Assembly: GCA_964631345.1 (NCBI GenBank)
Contig: CAZVWE010000002.1
Coordinates: forward strand, 1-64,000
Direction: 5' to 3'
DNA from: MGBC163016 sp964631345
Lineage (GTDB): Bacteria; Actinomycetota; Coriobacteriia; Coriobacteriales; Eggerthellaceae
Length of the DNA: 64,000 nt
The notes under the pieces are model-generated. The model was not told where the DNA came from, ran no database searches, and saw only the letters and a program-made list of their open reading frames with translations. The number at the start of each line of letters is the position of its first letter. Position 1 is the stretch's first letter. Made by a program: the position numbers and the translations under genes. Positions 1 through 8,061 of this stretch are shown in pieces.

Positions 1-50
1 CGACGGTCTGATTCGTAGTCAGCTCCTCTATCCAGCTGAGGTAATGGCGC
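1..50 (-). tRNA. tRNA-Arg(ACG), 3' part beyond the left edge
   Basis: Read on the minus strand from position 50, the sequence has an acceptor strand GCGCCAT, a D-arm CCTC...GAGG around AGCTGGATA, and the anticodon loop CTACGAA with anticodon ACG at 14-16. The first 50 bases of a tRNA are visible; the T-arm and 3' acceptor lie outside the window. The outermost pair of the anticodon stem is a G:A mismatch, so four pairs are certain. An open frame on the plus strand over the same bases (2-154) has no start and is not needed to explain it. Confidence 0.75.
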
Positions 51-106
51 ACGCCTACAGCATTAGCCATTTTGGCAAAATAGAAGGTCGGTGTCAACAC
101 AAATAT

Positions 107-135
107 TTGAGTCATTTAGAATGTTTACATAAAGA
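107..135 (+). promoter_or_regulatory. possible promoter of citrate synthase gene
   Basis: TTGAGT at 107-112 and TAAAGA at 130-135 are separated by 17 bases and lie 25 bases before the GTG start. The -10 box matches the consensus at only four of six positions, so this is a weak call. The ribosome binding site AGAAGG lies at 146-151. Confidence 0.25.
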
Positions 136-159
136 AACTAAAAAAAGAAGGTAGGTTCA

Positions 160-1599
160 GTGGCTACAGAGATATTTAGCGGGCTTATTCGCGATGATGA
201 CGGTGAGATTAAAGTTGGAAAAGCTGAAACGCTTCCAATTGATTCAAAAGAGCATGAAGAGATTGATCTTTATGAGACATTTGCTGATGTTAACTATATC
301 GATCAGGGGTTGTATGCAAACCTTGATGTAAAACGAGGTCTTCGCAATGCCGATGGCACGGGCGTTCTTGCTGGTATTACGAATATCTCTAATGTGCATG
401 GATATGTGATAGAAGATGGCGAGAAAGTCCCGGTAGAGGGGTCTTTGCGCCTGAGGGGATATGAGCTTTACGATCTTTTAGGGGATATGTCTGTAGGTCG
501 CAGATATAGGTTTGAAGAGATCGCTTATCTTTTGCTTATGGGCAAATTGCCAACTAAAGATCAGCTGATAGGTTTTATATCGGTGATTGATTCTCAGCGT
601 GAACTTCCCGATGGATTTACTGCATCAATGATCATGCATGATACTGCCCCTGACATAATGAATGTGCTATCTCGCTCAATATTGCAACTTTATGCGGATG
701 ACCAGCATGCCGAGGAGCGAACGGCAAAACACGAGATTCATACAGCGTTGTCACTAATCAGCCGTCTACCACGCATAATGGTGCTTTCTTACTACGGAAA
801 GCGTGCACGATTTAACCATGAATCTATGATCATGCATCGTTTTATTGAAGGACAGTCCACGGCAGAGACAATCCTTTCGATGCTTCGCCCAGATAGATCG
901 TTTACGCCTGAAGAGGCGTGCATGCTAGATGTAATGCTTTGTTTGCATGCTGAGCATGGCGGTGGTAATAATTCTACGTTTGCAACTCGTGTTTTAAGTT
1001 CCGCTGATACTGACCCATATTCTGCATATTCAGCAGCCATTGGAGCTCTTAAAGGATATCGTCATGGTGGCGCAAACCATAAAGTACGCGCTATGCAGAC
1101 CGTTATGAAAGAGGCGATACCTAAAGACAAGTGGGATGATGAAGGTGCTGTTGCCGATTTCCTTCGTAAAATTGTACGGCGTGAGGCGTATGACAAGACA
1201 GGTCTTGTGTATGGCATGGGACACGCTGTATATACGTTATCTGATCCACGTGCTGTAGTTTGTAAGCAATTTGCAAGCGAACTTGCAAAAGACTCTGATT
1301 TTGAGCCTGAGTATAGGCTTTTAGAAACAGTTGAGCGTATTGCGCCTGAAATCATCAAATCTGAGCGCGGAGTTACAAAAACGATGTGCGCAAATGTTGA
1401 TATGTATTCCGGATTTGTATATTCGATGATGGGTATTCCGGAAGATATCTACACGCCACTTTTTGCATGTGCGCGGATGGCTGGATGGGCAGCTCACAGG
1501 TTGGAGGAGATTTTGAGCGGCAAACGGATAATTCGTCCAGCCTATAAAAACACTCATATTGGATCGTTGCAATATGTAGAGATAGAGAACCGCTCATAA
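160..1599 (+). CDS. gltA: citrate synthase
   Basis: Condenses acetyl-CoA and oxaloacetate to citrate in the cytoplasm, the entry to the (probably partial) TCA cycle that supplies 2-oxoglutarate. The family signature is clear: LHAEHGGGNNSTF holds the first catalytic histidine, GMGHAVYTLSDPR the second, and NVDMYSGFVYSMMG the catalytic aspartate region. At 479 aa it is somewhat longer than typical type I or II enzymes (about 370-435 aa) because of an N-terminal extension of about 50 residues. The start is GTG at 160, chosen because AGAAGG is placed correctly before it. A methylcitrate synthase role cannot be excluded, since the families share these motifs and no prp genes are nearby to decide. 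Confidence 0.95.
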   Translation: MATEIFSGLIRDDDGEIKVGKAETLPIDSKEHEEIDLYETFADVNYIDQGLYANLDVKRGLRNADGTGVLAGITNISNVHGYVIEDGEKVPVEGSLRLRGYELYDLLGDMSVGRRYRFEEIAYLLLMGKLPTKDQLIGFISVIDSQRELPDGFTASMIMHDTAPDIMNVLSRSILQLYADDQHAEERTAKHEIHTALSLISRLPRIMVLSYYGKRARFNHESMIMHRFIEGQSTAETILSMLRPDRSFTPEEACMLDVMLCLHAEHGGGNNSTFATRVLSSADTDPYSAYSAAIGALKGYRHGGANHKVRAMQTVMKEAIPKDKWDDEGAVADFLRKIVRREAYDKTGLVYGMGHAVYTLSDPRAVVCKQFASELAKDSDFEPEYRLLETVERIAPEIIKSERGVTKTMCANVDMYSGFVYSMMGIPEDIYTPLFACARMAGWAAHRLEEILSGKRIIRPAYKNTHIGSLQYVEIENRS

Positions 1600-1688
1600 G
1601 TATGATCAAAGAGATTCGCAAACATGGATTTCAATGTGATATTCTTAGCAAGCGCGAAATCTGCATGTGGATTTCCGATCTATCGCGC

Positions 1689-1776
1689 GGAGGAATGGCC
1701 GAGTGGTTGAAGGCGGCAGTCTTGAAAACTGTTGTGCCGAAAGGTACCGTGGGTTCGAATCCTACTTCCTCCGCCA
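1689..1776 (+). tRNA. tRNA-Ser(UGA) with encoded CCA
   Basis: The acceptor stem GGAGGAA (1689-1695) pairs with TTCCTCC (1766-1772), followed by G and an encoded CCA (1774-1776). The anticodon loop CTTGAAA gives anticodon TGA at 1723-1725. A long variable arm and the T-loop GTTCGAAT fit a class II serine tRNA. Confidence 0.95.
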
Positions 1777-1834
1777 TTAATTTTATTTCCACTATGAACA
1801 GTTTTAATAATGCTTGTTATTCAGGGGCTTTGCT

Positions 1835-2353
1835 ATGACCCTAGAACAAGATGAATATTACATGCATCTTGCTTTGGATGAAGCAAAGGCTGCAGGATGC
1901 GAAGGTGAAGTTCCTATCGGTGCAGTTGTTGTGTATGAACCGATTGATAAATCAACTAGGCGCGCAATAGATAAACCAAAAGTGATAGCTTGCGCTCATA
2001 ACAACCGTGAGGGTGCAAAGGATCCTTCAGCTCACGCGGAGTTTTTGGCAATGATTGAGGCTACAAAGGTATTGGATGCATGGAGACTGACTGATTGCAC
2101 AGTATATGTAACCTTGGAGCCGTGTCTTATGTGTGCAGGTCTTATGCATCAAGCTCGCATAAAACGCTGTGTTTTTGGTGCATACGATTCGAAGTCAGGC
2201 GCTTTAGGGACGCTTTATGAGATAAATTCTGATGAGCGACTAAATCATAGATTTGAGGTATGTGGGGGAGTGCTAGAAGATGAATGCGCTAATCTTTTGA
2301 GCGGCTTTTTTAAGGAACGACGTGAAAGACGCAACAAGAAGCAGGACGCATAA
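1835..2353 (+). CDS. tadA: tRNA-specific adenosine deaminase
   Basis: Deaminates adenosine 34 to inosine in the anticodon of tRNA-Arg(ACG), and an ACG tRNA-Arg gene lies at the left edge of this window. The cytidine-deaminase-fold zinc site is visible: HAE (in SAHAEFLAM) supplies one zinc ligand and the proton-shuttle glutamate, and PCLMCAG supplies the two cysteines. The reading frame extends upstream to 1814, but the ATG at 1835 is preferred because AGGGG lies 8 bases before it. The product is then 172 aa, the usual size, with a basic tail (KERRERRNKKQDA) that may help tRNA binding. It follows tRNA-Ser(UGA) directly. Confidence 0.94.
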   Translation: MTLEQDEYYMHLALDEAKAAGCEGEVPIGAVVVYEPIDKSTRRAIDKPKVIACAHNNREGAKDPSAHAEFLAMIEATKVLDAWRLTDCTVYVTLEPCLMCAGLMHQARIKRCVFGAYDSKSGALGTLYEINSDERLNHRFEVCGGVLEDECANLLSGFFKERRERRNKKQDA

Positions 2354-2405
2354 GAAGTTGGAACAAAAAACAGACGACGTAAACGATAGAACAGACAACG
2401 TAAGT

Positions 2406-2464
2406 GCTATAAAACTATGCAAGACAACGTACGCAATGCAAAACTATGCAAAGCGCTATAAAAC
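2406..2464 (+). repeat. short imperfect direct repeats between tadA and ispE
   Basis: AAAACTATGCAA occurs at 2411-2422 and 2440-2451, and GCTATAAAAC at 2406-2415 and 2455-2464. Just upstream there are also two copies of an ACAGAC(G/A)ACGTAA-like unit. No gene or clear promoter is seen in this 130-base gap. The arrangement looks like local slippage duplication. Confidence 0.6.
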
Positions 2465-2488
2465 AATTAGAAACCTTTGGAGAGTTTG

Positions 2489-3574
2489 ATGTTTGAGATA
2501 GAGGATTTTAAGGGGCAGGGGTGCGTGAGAGCGATTGCTCCAGCTAAAGTGAATCTGTTTTTAGATGTAAAGCCCAAAAGTGATGAGGCAATGGGTTTTC
2601 ATGAGGTTTGTACAATAATGCAAACCCTTTCACTTCACGACGTTTTACATATGCGCCTTAGACCTTTGCAGCAAGTTCAATTTGAAATGGGAGACAAAGC
2701 GCTTGATGAGGGTGGACTTCCTCGTGGATATGTTAAGGCTGGCACCGGTGGGCGTTTGCTTGTACGAATCGAAATGCTAGATAAAACATCAGGAGAGTTT
2801 GACAAGGGTGCGTGTCCGATTGAGTCTGTAACTATTGAAGATAATTTAATCTTTAAGGCGATAGATAGGCTTGCTCGGAGATGTGGAAGAGACCAAGACG
2901 AATGCTTGGATGTGCTTGTTGAGAAACGCATTCCAATGCAAGCGGGTCTTGGTGGTGGATCTTCGGATGCAGCTTCTGCAATGGTGGGTGCCTTGAAACT
3001 TTGGGGAGTCATAGGGCTGGAATCTGAGCAAGATAGTTTGGGACAAGATAGCTGTTCTGCGCAGGTTGCAGAAGATATGATGCTCCAAATTGCAGCAGAG
3101 CTTGGAAGCGACATTTCCTTTTTCCTTTTAGGTGGATGTCAGACTATGGAAGGCAAGGGAGATGTTCTACGTTCAACGCTTGTTCCAATGAAAGATGCGA
3201 TTGTGCTTATTAAGCCTACAGAAGGTGTGAGCACAAAAGACTGTTATGAGGCATTTGATCGGATTCCAAATCCTGCACCGGATTCTATGGTAGCGGCAAA
3301 TCTTGCGTGTGATTTAGCCGAAAATGTCGTGATATTTAACAGCCTGGCTCCGGCTGCTGAATCGCTTTGTAATGAACTTACTCGCGTGAGAGAATGGCTT
3401 TTAACGCAACCTGGAATAGATGCAGCAAATGTATGCCTTTCAGGAAGTGGATCGGCTGCATTTGCTAAAGTCAGCGATTTTGCTACTGCGTCAAAAATTG
3501 CAGGAGATGCGAAGTTAAACGGCTGGTGGGCGCGTGCTGTTTCGTGTTCATCGCTTAAAGCGAGCGTGCTTTAA
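2489..3574 (+). CDS. ispE: 4-diphosphocytidyl-2-C-methyl-D-erythritol kinase
   Basis: ATP-dependent kinase of the MEP isoprenoid pathway that phosphorylates CDP-methylerythritol. The GHMP-kinase motifs are present: APAKVNLFLDV near the N-terminus (substrate-side lysine) and the phosphate-binding loop PMQAGLGGGSSDAAS near residue 155; a C-terminal SGSGSAAFA forms motif 3. An in-frame TTG exists at 2477, but ATG at 2489 has GGAGAG six bases upstream and is preferred. The product is 361 aa, longer than the usual 280-320, owing to acidic insertions (around residues 75-100 and 180-200, for example LESEQDSLGQDS). The catalytic loops look intact, so it should be functional. Confidence 0.92.
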   Translation: MFEIEDFKGQGCVRAIAPAKVNLFLDVKPKSDEAMGFHEVCTIMQTLSLHDVLHMRLRPLQQVQFEMGDKALDEGGLPRGYVKAGTGGRLLVRIEMLDKTSGEFDKGACPIESVTIEDNLIFKAIDRLARRCGRDQDECLDVLVEKRIPMQAGLGGGSSDAASAMVGALKLWGVIGLESEQDSLGQDSCSAQVAEDMMLQIAAELGSDISFFLLGGCQTMEGKGDVLRSTLVPMKDAIVLIKPTEGVSTKDCYEAFDRIPNPAPDSMVAANLACDLAENVVIFNSLAPAAESLCNELTRVREWLLTQPGIDAANVCLSGSGSAAFAKVSDFATASKIAGDAKLNGWWARAVSCSSLKASVL

Positions 3575-3644
3575 GATTGAGCTTAATAATTGTGCTTGAG
3601 TTTGATCTGGTTTTCGGCAAAGTTTTGAAAGGGGGCTTCTGGTA

Positions 3645-4070
3645 GTGGTAGGTATGGTTGCAAGGTTATCCAGAAGCATTCCGCTGATAATTGCGCTTGT
3701 AATTATTGCTTTAATAATTTATGCAGTTGTGTCTTATATGCGTACGCCTACGCGTGCAAAAGAGGTTCTAATCAAGGTATTTACGATTCTAACCTCGGTA
3801 ATTTTGGGTGTTTTTGGTTTATTCGCACTATATGCAGTTGTAGATGGAAATACTGCCGTATTTGAACTTGCCATTTCTTTTGCGGGTGTTGGAGCGGTAG
3901 GGCTGGCCATTACGCTTATATGCAGGTACTTCTTCAAGAAACATCATCCACACTATAGAAAAGGCGTAAATGTTCACGCGACCACTAAAACGCCCGATGG
4001 CTCCATTACTTCACGGACGATTTTTTGGAAAATTTACGATTTGCTTGGTAAGTTTAGGCCAAAAGATTAA
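3645..4070 (+). CDS. small membrane protein of unknown function
   Basis: Not recognised as a named family. The 141-aa product has three predicted membrane helices: residues about 12-31 (SIPLIIALVIIALIIYAVV), 46-66 (VFTILTSVILGVFGLFALYAV) and 74-94 (ELAISFAGVGAVGLAITLIC), then a basic soluble tail with HHPHYRKG. Start GTG at 3645 is chosen because GGGGG lies about 10 bases upstream; ATG at 3654 would be too far away. It follows ispE by 70 bases and may be co-transcribed. No catalytic motif is visible. Confidence 0.75.
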   Translation: MVGMVARLSRSIPLIIALVIIALIIYAVVSYMRTPTRAKEVLIKVFTILTSVILGVFGLFALYAVVDGNTAVFELAISFAGVGAVGLAITLICRYFFKKHHPHYRKGVNVHATTKTPDGSITSRTIFWKIYDLLGKFRPKD

Positions 4071-4147
4071 AAGGTCGAACTCCTACTACTCAACTGTATG
4101 ACTTCTCTAACTGGGGATTTTAAAGGAAGTAAACGAATATTCGTGCG

Positions 4148-4238
4148 TGGCGGAGGAGTAGGGATTCGAACCCTAGATGCCCTTTCGGGGCATACTCACT
4201 TAGCAGGCGAGCACCTTCGGCCTCTCGGTCACTCCTCC
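4148..4238 (-). tRNA. tRNA-Ser(GCU) with encoded CCA
   Basis: On the minus strand the gene runs from 4238 to 4148. The acceptor stem GGAGGAG pairs with CTCCTCC, the anticodon loop CTGCTAA gives anticodon GCT (plus positions 4202-4204), a variable arm stem GCCCCGAAAGGGC is present, and CCA is encoded at the 3' end. It is oriented against its neighbours. Confidence 0.95.
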
Positions 4239-4380
4239 GCGCAAATTCGAATCATACCTGAGATTAAGTTTCAGTGTCAATTTGAATATGGAAAACTTGC
4301 TAAATATTTAGATAATTTATCTCATAGCACCTGGATTTAAGTGGATTGTGAAAGCTTTTCAAGATACAATCACAAAAAAT

Positions 4381-4562
4381 GGCTTACGCAGACTGTCGTA
4401 TGACATGGCGCAAAGCGTAGTCGGGGAATGCAGGTGAAAAGCCTGCGCTGTACCAGCAACCGTAAAGATCAAGTTCGCGGAATATCAAACTATGCTGTTG
4501 AAGCATGTTTGAGGATTTAGCTTGCTTGGCAAAGTCGGAACACCGAATCTGCATAATAAGCC
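4381..4562 (+). promoter_or_regulatory. cobalamin (B12) riboswitch
   Basis: The class signature is visible: GGAATGCAGGTGAAAAGCC with its paired CCTGCGCTGTACCAGCAACC in the core, and the B12-box-like AAGTCGGAACACCG at 4531-4544. A closing P1 stem is formed by GGCTTA...GCAGA (4381-4392) with TCTGC...TAAGCC ending at 4562, which sets the boundaries. It ends 22 bases before the ATG of ecfT with no terminator in between, so control of translation initiation is the simplest reading. This identifies the downstream ECF transporter as a probable cobalamin or precursor importer. Confidence 0.88.
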
Positions 4563-4584
4563 CTGGATAGAATGGCGTTATTGT

Positions 4585-5475
4585 ATGCACGAATCTGCGT
4601 TTAGTAAAGTTCACCCTTGCGTAGCATTTGCATTCTTTGTAGGCGCAATAGTTTTATGCGTTGTTGTGATGGATCCTAGATTCCAGCTTGTAGGCATGGC
4701 TTCCGCAATGTCTTTTTATCTAAGCATTAGAGGACGCAAGGGCATTAAATTTATATGTTTAATGTTTATCATTGCGGCGATAATAGCAGCGATTAATCCA
4801 CTATTTAATACGCGCGGTGACACTTCTCTATTTATCCTGTTTGGCAGACCCTACACCTTTCAAGCGCTTATATATGGAGCATCTACTGGGTGTATGTTTG
4901 CGACCATGATGCTTTGGTTTGGTTCCTTTTCGCGAATAATGACAACTGACAAATTTACTTACATTTTCGGGCGATTTGCTCCTGCGCTTACGCTTGTACT
5001 TACGATGGTGTTACGACTTGTCCCGACATATGAAAGACGCGCTTTGGAAATAGCCTCTGCACGTCAATGTATTGGGAAGGGCGTGAAATCTGGGGGTATC
5101 CGAAATAGGGTAGCGGGTGGAATGGAAATACTCTCAGCTTTAATTACGTGGTCGCTTGAAGGAGCGATAACCACTTCAGATTCGATGCGCTCACGTGGAT
5201 ATGGTTATTCAAAAAGGCGAACAACTTATATACGCTATTTCGTAAAGCCCTCTGATGTTTGGATTGCGGTTGTTTTCATTGTTACGTTTTTATCTGCTGC
5301 AACTTGTGTGGCATCTGGATATGCATCGTGTGAATACATTCCTCAAATTGAAATAACGCCTTTTATAGGATGGACAGTTTTTGGCCTTCTTACCTTTTCC
5401 GTATTTTTGTTTGTTCCGTTTTTTCTCAATACCAAGGAGGCTGTGCTTTGGCGATTTTTGATATCCAGGATTTGA
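4585..5475 (+). CDS. ecfT: ECF transporter transmembrane (T) component
   Basis: Membrane coupling subunit of an energy-coupling-factor vitamin importer, linking the two ATPase domains to the substrate-binding S protein. About five to six hydrophobic helices are seen. The cytoplasmic coupling region contains SARQCIGKG and, further on, DSMRSRGYGYSKR, both resembling the Ala-Arg-Gly coupling motifs of EcfT. ATG at 4585 (MHESAFSKVHP) is chosen because an upstream in-frame TTG at 4522 lies inside the riboswitch. The 296-aa length is normal. Its 3' end overlaps the ATPase gene start by 28 bases, so the genes are translationally coupled and share the B12 riboswitch. Confidence 0.88.
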   Translation: MHESAFSKVHPCVAFAFFVGAIVLCVVVMDPRFQLVGMASAMSFYLSIRGRKGIKFICLMFIIAAIIAAINPLFNTRGDTSLFILFGRPYTFQALIYGASTGCMFATMMLWFGSFSRIMTTDKFTYIFGRFAPALTLVLTMVLRLVPTYERRALEIASARQCIGKGVKSGGIRNRVAGGMEILSALITWSLEGAITTSDSMRSRGYGYSKRRTTYIRYFVKPSDVWIAVVFIVTFLSAATCVASGYASCEYIPQIEITPFIGWTVFGLLTFSVFLFVPFFLNTKEAVLWRFLISRI

Positions 5476-7274
5476 CATTTACATACCCTCAATCCAAAGC
5501 ACCTGCACTTTCAGGGATTAATTTATCTATCCAGGCTGGTGAGTATGTGCTGTTATTTGGCAAGAGCGGGTGTGGGAAAACCACTCTTTTGCGAAATCTT
5601 AAAAGCGTCCTTGCACCATTTGGAGAATTGTCGGGAAAAATAATTTTTTGCGGACAAGAACTTAAAGATGTTGATCAGCGTGAACAAGCATCTCGGATAG
5701 GGTTTGTGCTCCAAAATCCAGATGCTCAAATTGTTACAGATAAGGTGTGGCACGAACTTGCATTTGGATTGGAATCTATTGGATTTGATCAATCAAAAAT
5801 GAGGCTTAGGGTTGCCGAAATGGCTAGCTATTTCGGAATATCTGGGTGGTTTAGAAGAGACGTTTCTACTTTATCCGGTGGACAAAAACAGCTTCTGAAT
5901 TTAGCTTCTGTAATGGCCATGCAGCCTGATGTTCTCATATTAGATGAGCCTACGAGCCAACTAGACCCTATAGCTGCTTCTGACTTTCTAAACACTATAC
6001 GAAAGATAAATATAGAACTTGGGACAACTATCATAATTACAGAACATCGACTTGAGGATATATATCCAGCAGCTGATCGTGTTGTTGTGCTTAATAAAGG
6101 TTGTATTAGTGCGCAAGGAGCGCCTCGTGAGGTTGCTTGGAAACTTCATGAAGAAAACAGCAAGATGATATCTGCACTGCCAGCACCCGCAAGAGTTTTC
6201 TTTGCTGTGGAAAAGGAGGCTTCAGATACGGCATGCGATGATATGGCACGTGGTGGCGCGGTGTCCGATCAGTCTCGAAATCTCCAAGTGTCTGATTATC
6301 AAGTACCTGATTGTCCTCTTACTGTTCGAGAAGGTCGTACATGGCTTTCTGAGCGCATAAAAGAGCATCCACCGAAAAGCATCGCCTTACCGGAGTCTTC
6401 GTGTCTTGAGCCTTTGTCTGGTGGTAATCAGGCTATAAAAATGAAAGACGTTTGGTTTAGGTATTCAAAAGACTCATCAGATGTGCTTTGTGGAGTGGAT
6501 ATAGATATTCCACAAAACCAACTCTTTGCGATTGTCGGTGGTAATGGTGCGGGTAAAACAACGCTTTTGAAATGTATCTGTGGAGCCATTCGGCCTTATC
6601 GCGGACGAACATGGTTGCTTGGTAAGAAGATAAGTGAATGGGGAAATCGAGAACTTTATAACGGCGTGGTTGCCATGCTTCCTCAAGATCCACAGAATTT
6701 GTTTGTCAAAAATACTGTACGTGGTGATTTGGAAGAAATGGTATCTCGATCATGTATTTCTAGGAGTTCTGGGAATGCTGTGAGCGCTGTGAATGCTGGG
6801 CAAAACACTTTTGAAGATCTTTCAAGAAAAGAGGAAGCTGAGCAGCGTATTGATCAAGTTGTGAATATATGTGAGCTTGAAAACATTTTAGATGCCCACC
6901 CATATGATCTGTCTGGCGGAGAACAACAACGTGCTGCCTTGGCGAAAGTTTTACTTACAAATCCAAGAATTCTACTTTTGGACGAGCCAACAAAGGGACT
7001 CGACAGTTTCTTTAAACAAAAATTGGCGAACGTATTAAAGGAGCTTTGCGATCAGGGGATTTCTGTAGTTATGGTCTCTCATGATGTTGAGTTCTGTGCG
7101 AGATATGCTGATGTTGTGTCAATGTTTTTTGATGGGTCGATAGTTGCAACAAATACGCCTCGCCGGTTTTTTTCATCAAATAGTTTTTACACAACAGCTG
7201 CAAATCGCATGAGCCGGTCTGTCTTTGAGAATGCCGTTACAGACGAGGATGTGGTAGAGCTGTGTTTAGATTGA
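5448..7274 (+). CDS. ECF transporter ATPase, two fused ABC domains (EcfA-EcfA')
   Basis: Single 608-aa polypeptide with both nucleotide-binding domains of the ECF module. Domain 1 has Walker A GKSGCGKTTLL, signature LSGGQKQLL and Walker B VLILDEPTSQLD. A linker of about 100 residues follows, then domain 2 has GGNGAGKTTLL, LSGGEQQRAAL and ILLLDEPTKGLD, with H-loops EHRLED and SHDVEF. Start TTG at 5448 is chosen because AAGGAGG lies seven bases upstream (5434-5440); earlier codons in this frame lie inside ecfT. It sits between T and S genes and overlaps both. Fused ATPases are typical of dedicated group I-like ECF transporters. Confidence 0.92.
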   Translation: MAIFDIQDLTFTYPQSKAPALSGINLSIQAGEYVLLFGKSGCGKTTLLRNLKSVLAPFGELSGKIIFCGQELKDVDQREQASRIGFVLQNPDAQIVTDKVWHELAFGLESIGFDQSKMRLRVAEMASYFGISGWFRRDVSTLSGGQKQLLNLASVMAMQPDVLILDEPTSQLDPIAASDFLNTIRKINIELGTTIIITEHRLEDIYPAADRVVVLNKGCISAQGAPREVAWKLHEENSKMISALPAPARVFFAVEKEASDTACDDMARGGAVSDQSRNLQVSDYQVPDCPLTVREGRTWLSERIKEHPPKSIALPESSCLEPLSGGNQAIKMKDVWFRYSKDSSDVLCGVDIDIPQNQLFAIVGGNGAGKTTLLKCICGAIRPYRGRTWLLGKKISEWGNRELYNGVVAMLPQDPQNLFVKNTVRGDLEEMVSRSCISRSSGNAVSAVNAGQNTFEDLSRKEEAEQRIDQVVNICELENILDAHPYDLSGGEQQRAALAKVLLTNPRILLLDEPTKGLDSFFKQKLANVLKELCDQGISVVMVSHDVEFCARYADVVSMFFDGSIVATNTPRRFFSSNSFYTTAANRMSRSVFENAVTDEDVVELCLD

Positions 7275-8014
7275 GTCAAAAAACCAGCTTGGTTCCAAAG
7301 CGCAAGCAAAAGTTTCCAGCTTTTGCTTGGATAATAGCTCTTGTGATTGCTATAGGCGCAATTGTTGTGGGAGCATTTATCAAGGGCAAATCATATGTGG
7401 TTGTAAGCATTGTTGTTATTTTTTGCGCGATTATTCCGTTTTTTATCCAATTCGAACGCAGACGTCCACAGGCAAGAGAGATTGTCACAATGGCCGTTAT
7501 GTGTGCTATTGCAGTAACTGCACGTGCAGCCTTTATATGGGTTCCGCATTTTAAGCCTATGGCTGCGATAATAATGATTTCAGGGATGGGATTTGGAGCA
7601 TCGTCTGGGTTTCTCATAGGATCACTTTCTATACTTGTCAGCGATTTGATCTTTGGTGTAGGGCCGTGGGTGCCATGGCAGATGCTTTCTTTTGGGATTT
7701 GTGGGTTCCTTTTCGGCCTATTTACTGACACAGGCTTATTTCCGCGTGAGAATTTGACATGGCCAAAGCGGATTGTGCTTTCTTTGATTGGTTTTATAAC
7801 TATAGTTTTTATATCTGGTCCTATTTTGGATACAAGTTCACTGTTTTATATGTTTTCGAATATGAGCCCTGGTAGTGTAATTGCAGTCTATGCTGCAGGG
7901 TTTCCTATTAATTGCATTCATGGAGCGGCAACGTTTGTAACTCTTTTGTTGCTTGCAAATCCTATGTTGGGTAAATTCGCGAGATTAAGAAATAAATACG
8001 GCATGTATGAATGA
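7262..8014 (+). CDS. ECF transporter substrate-binding (S) component, probably for cobalamin
   Basis: Integral membrane protein of 250 aa with about seven helices. Two come first (PAFAWIIALVIAIGAIVVG and VVSIVVIFCAIIPFFIQF), then a segment beginning REIVTMAVMCAIAVTARAAF that resembles the core S-component fold with small-residue helix packing (MISGMGFGASSGFLIGSLS). GTG at 7262 overlaps the end of the ATPase gene by 13 bases; TTG at 7271 is an alternative. The substrate is inferred from the cobalamin riboswitch that leads the operon; the protein itself does not show it. A cobalamin precursor is also possible. Confidence 0.82.
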   Translation: MFRLSQKTSLVPKRKQKFPAFAWIIALVIAIGAIVVGAFIKGKSYVVVSIVVIFCAIIPFFIQFERRRPQAREIVTMAVMCAIAVTARAAFIWVPHFKPMAAIIMISGMGFGASSGFLIGSLSILVSDLIFGVGPWVPWQMLSFGICGFLFGLFTDTGLFPRENLTWPKRIVLSLIGFITIVFISGPILDTSSLFYMFSNMSPGSVIAVYAAGFPINCIHGAATFVTLLLLANPMLGKFARLRNKYGMYE

Positions 8015-8061
8015 AGCGTATAATTTCACGGAATAAAACCCGATAGATAGGTAATACCAAT

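Noticed and set aside
2..154. Open frame of 50 codons on the plus strand at the left edge
   Set aside because: It has no start in the window and covers a clear partial tRNA-Arg on the minus strand.
1602..1838. Open frame across tRNA-Ser(UGA)
   Set aside because: It reads through a complete tRNA gene and has no family resemblance.
4098..4340. Open frame across tRNA-Ser(GCU)
   Set aside because: Same reason: it is the complement of a tRNA gene.
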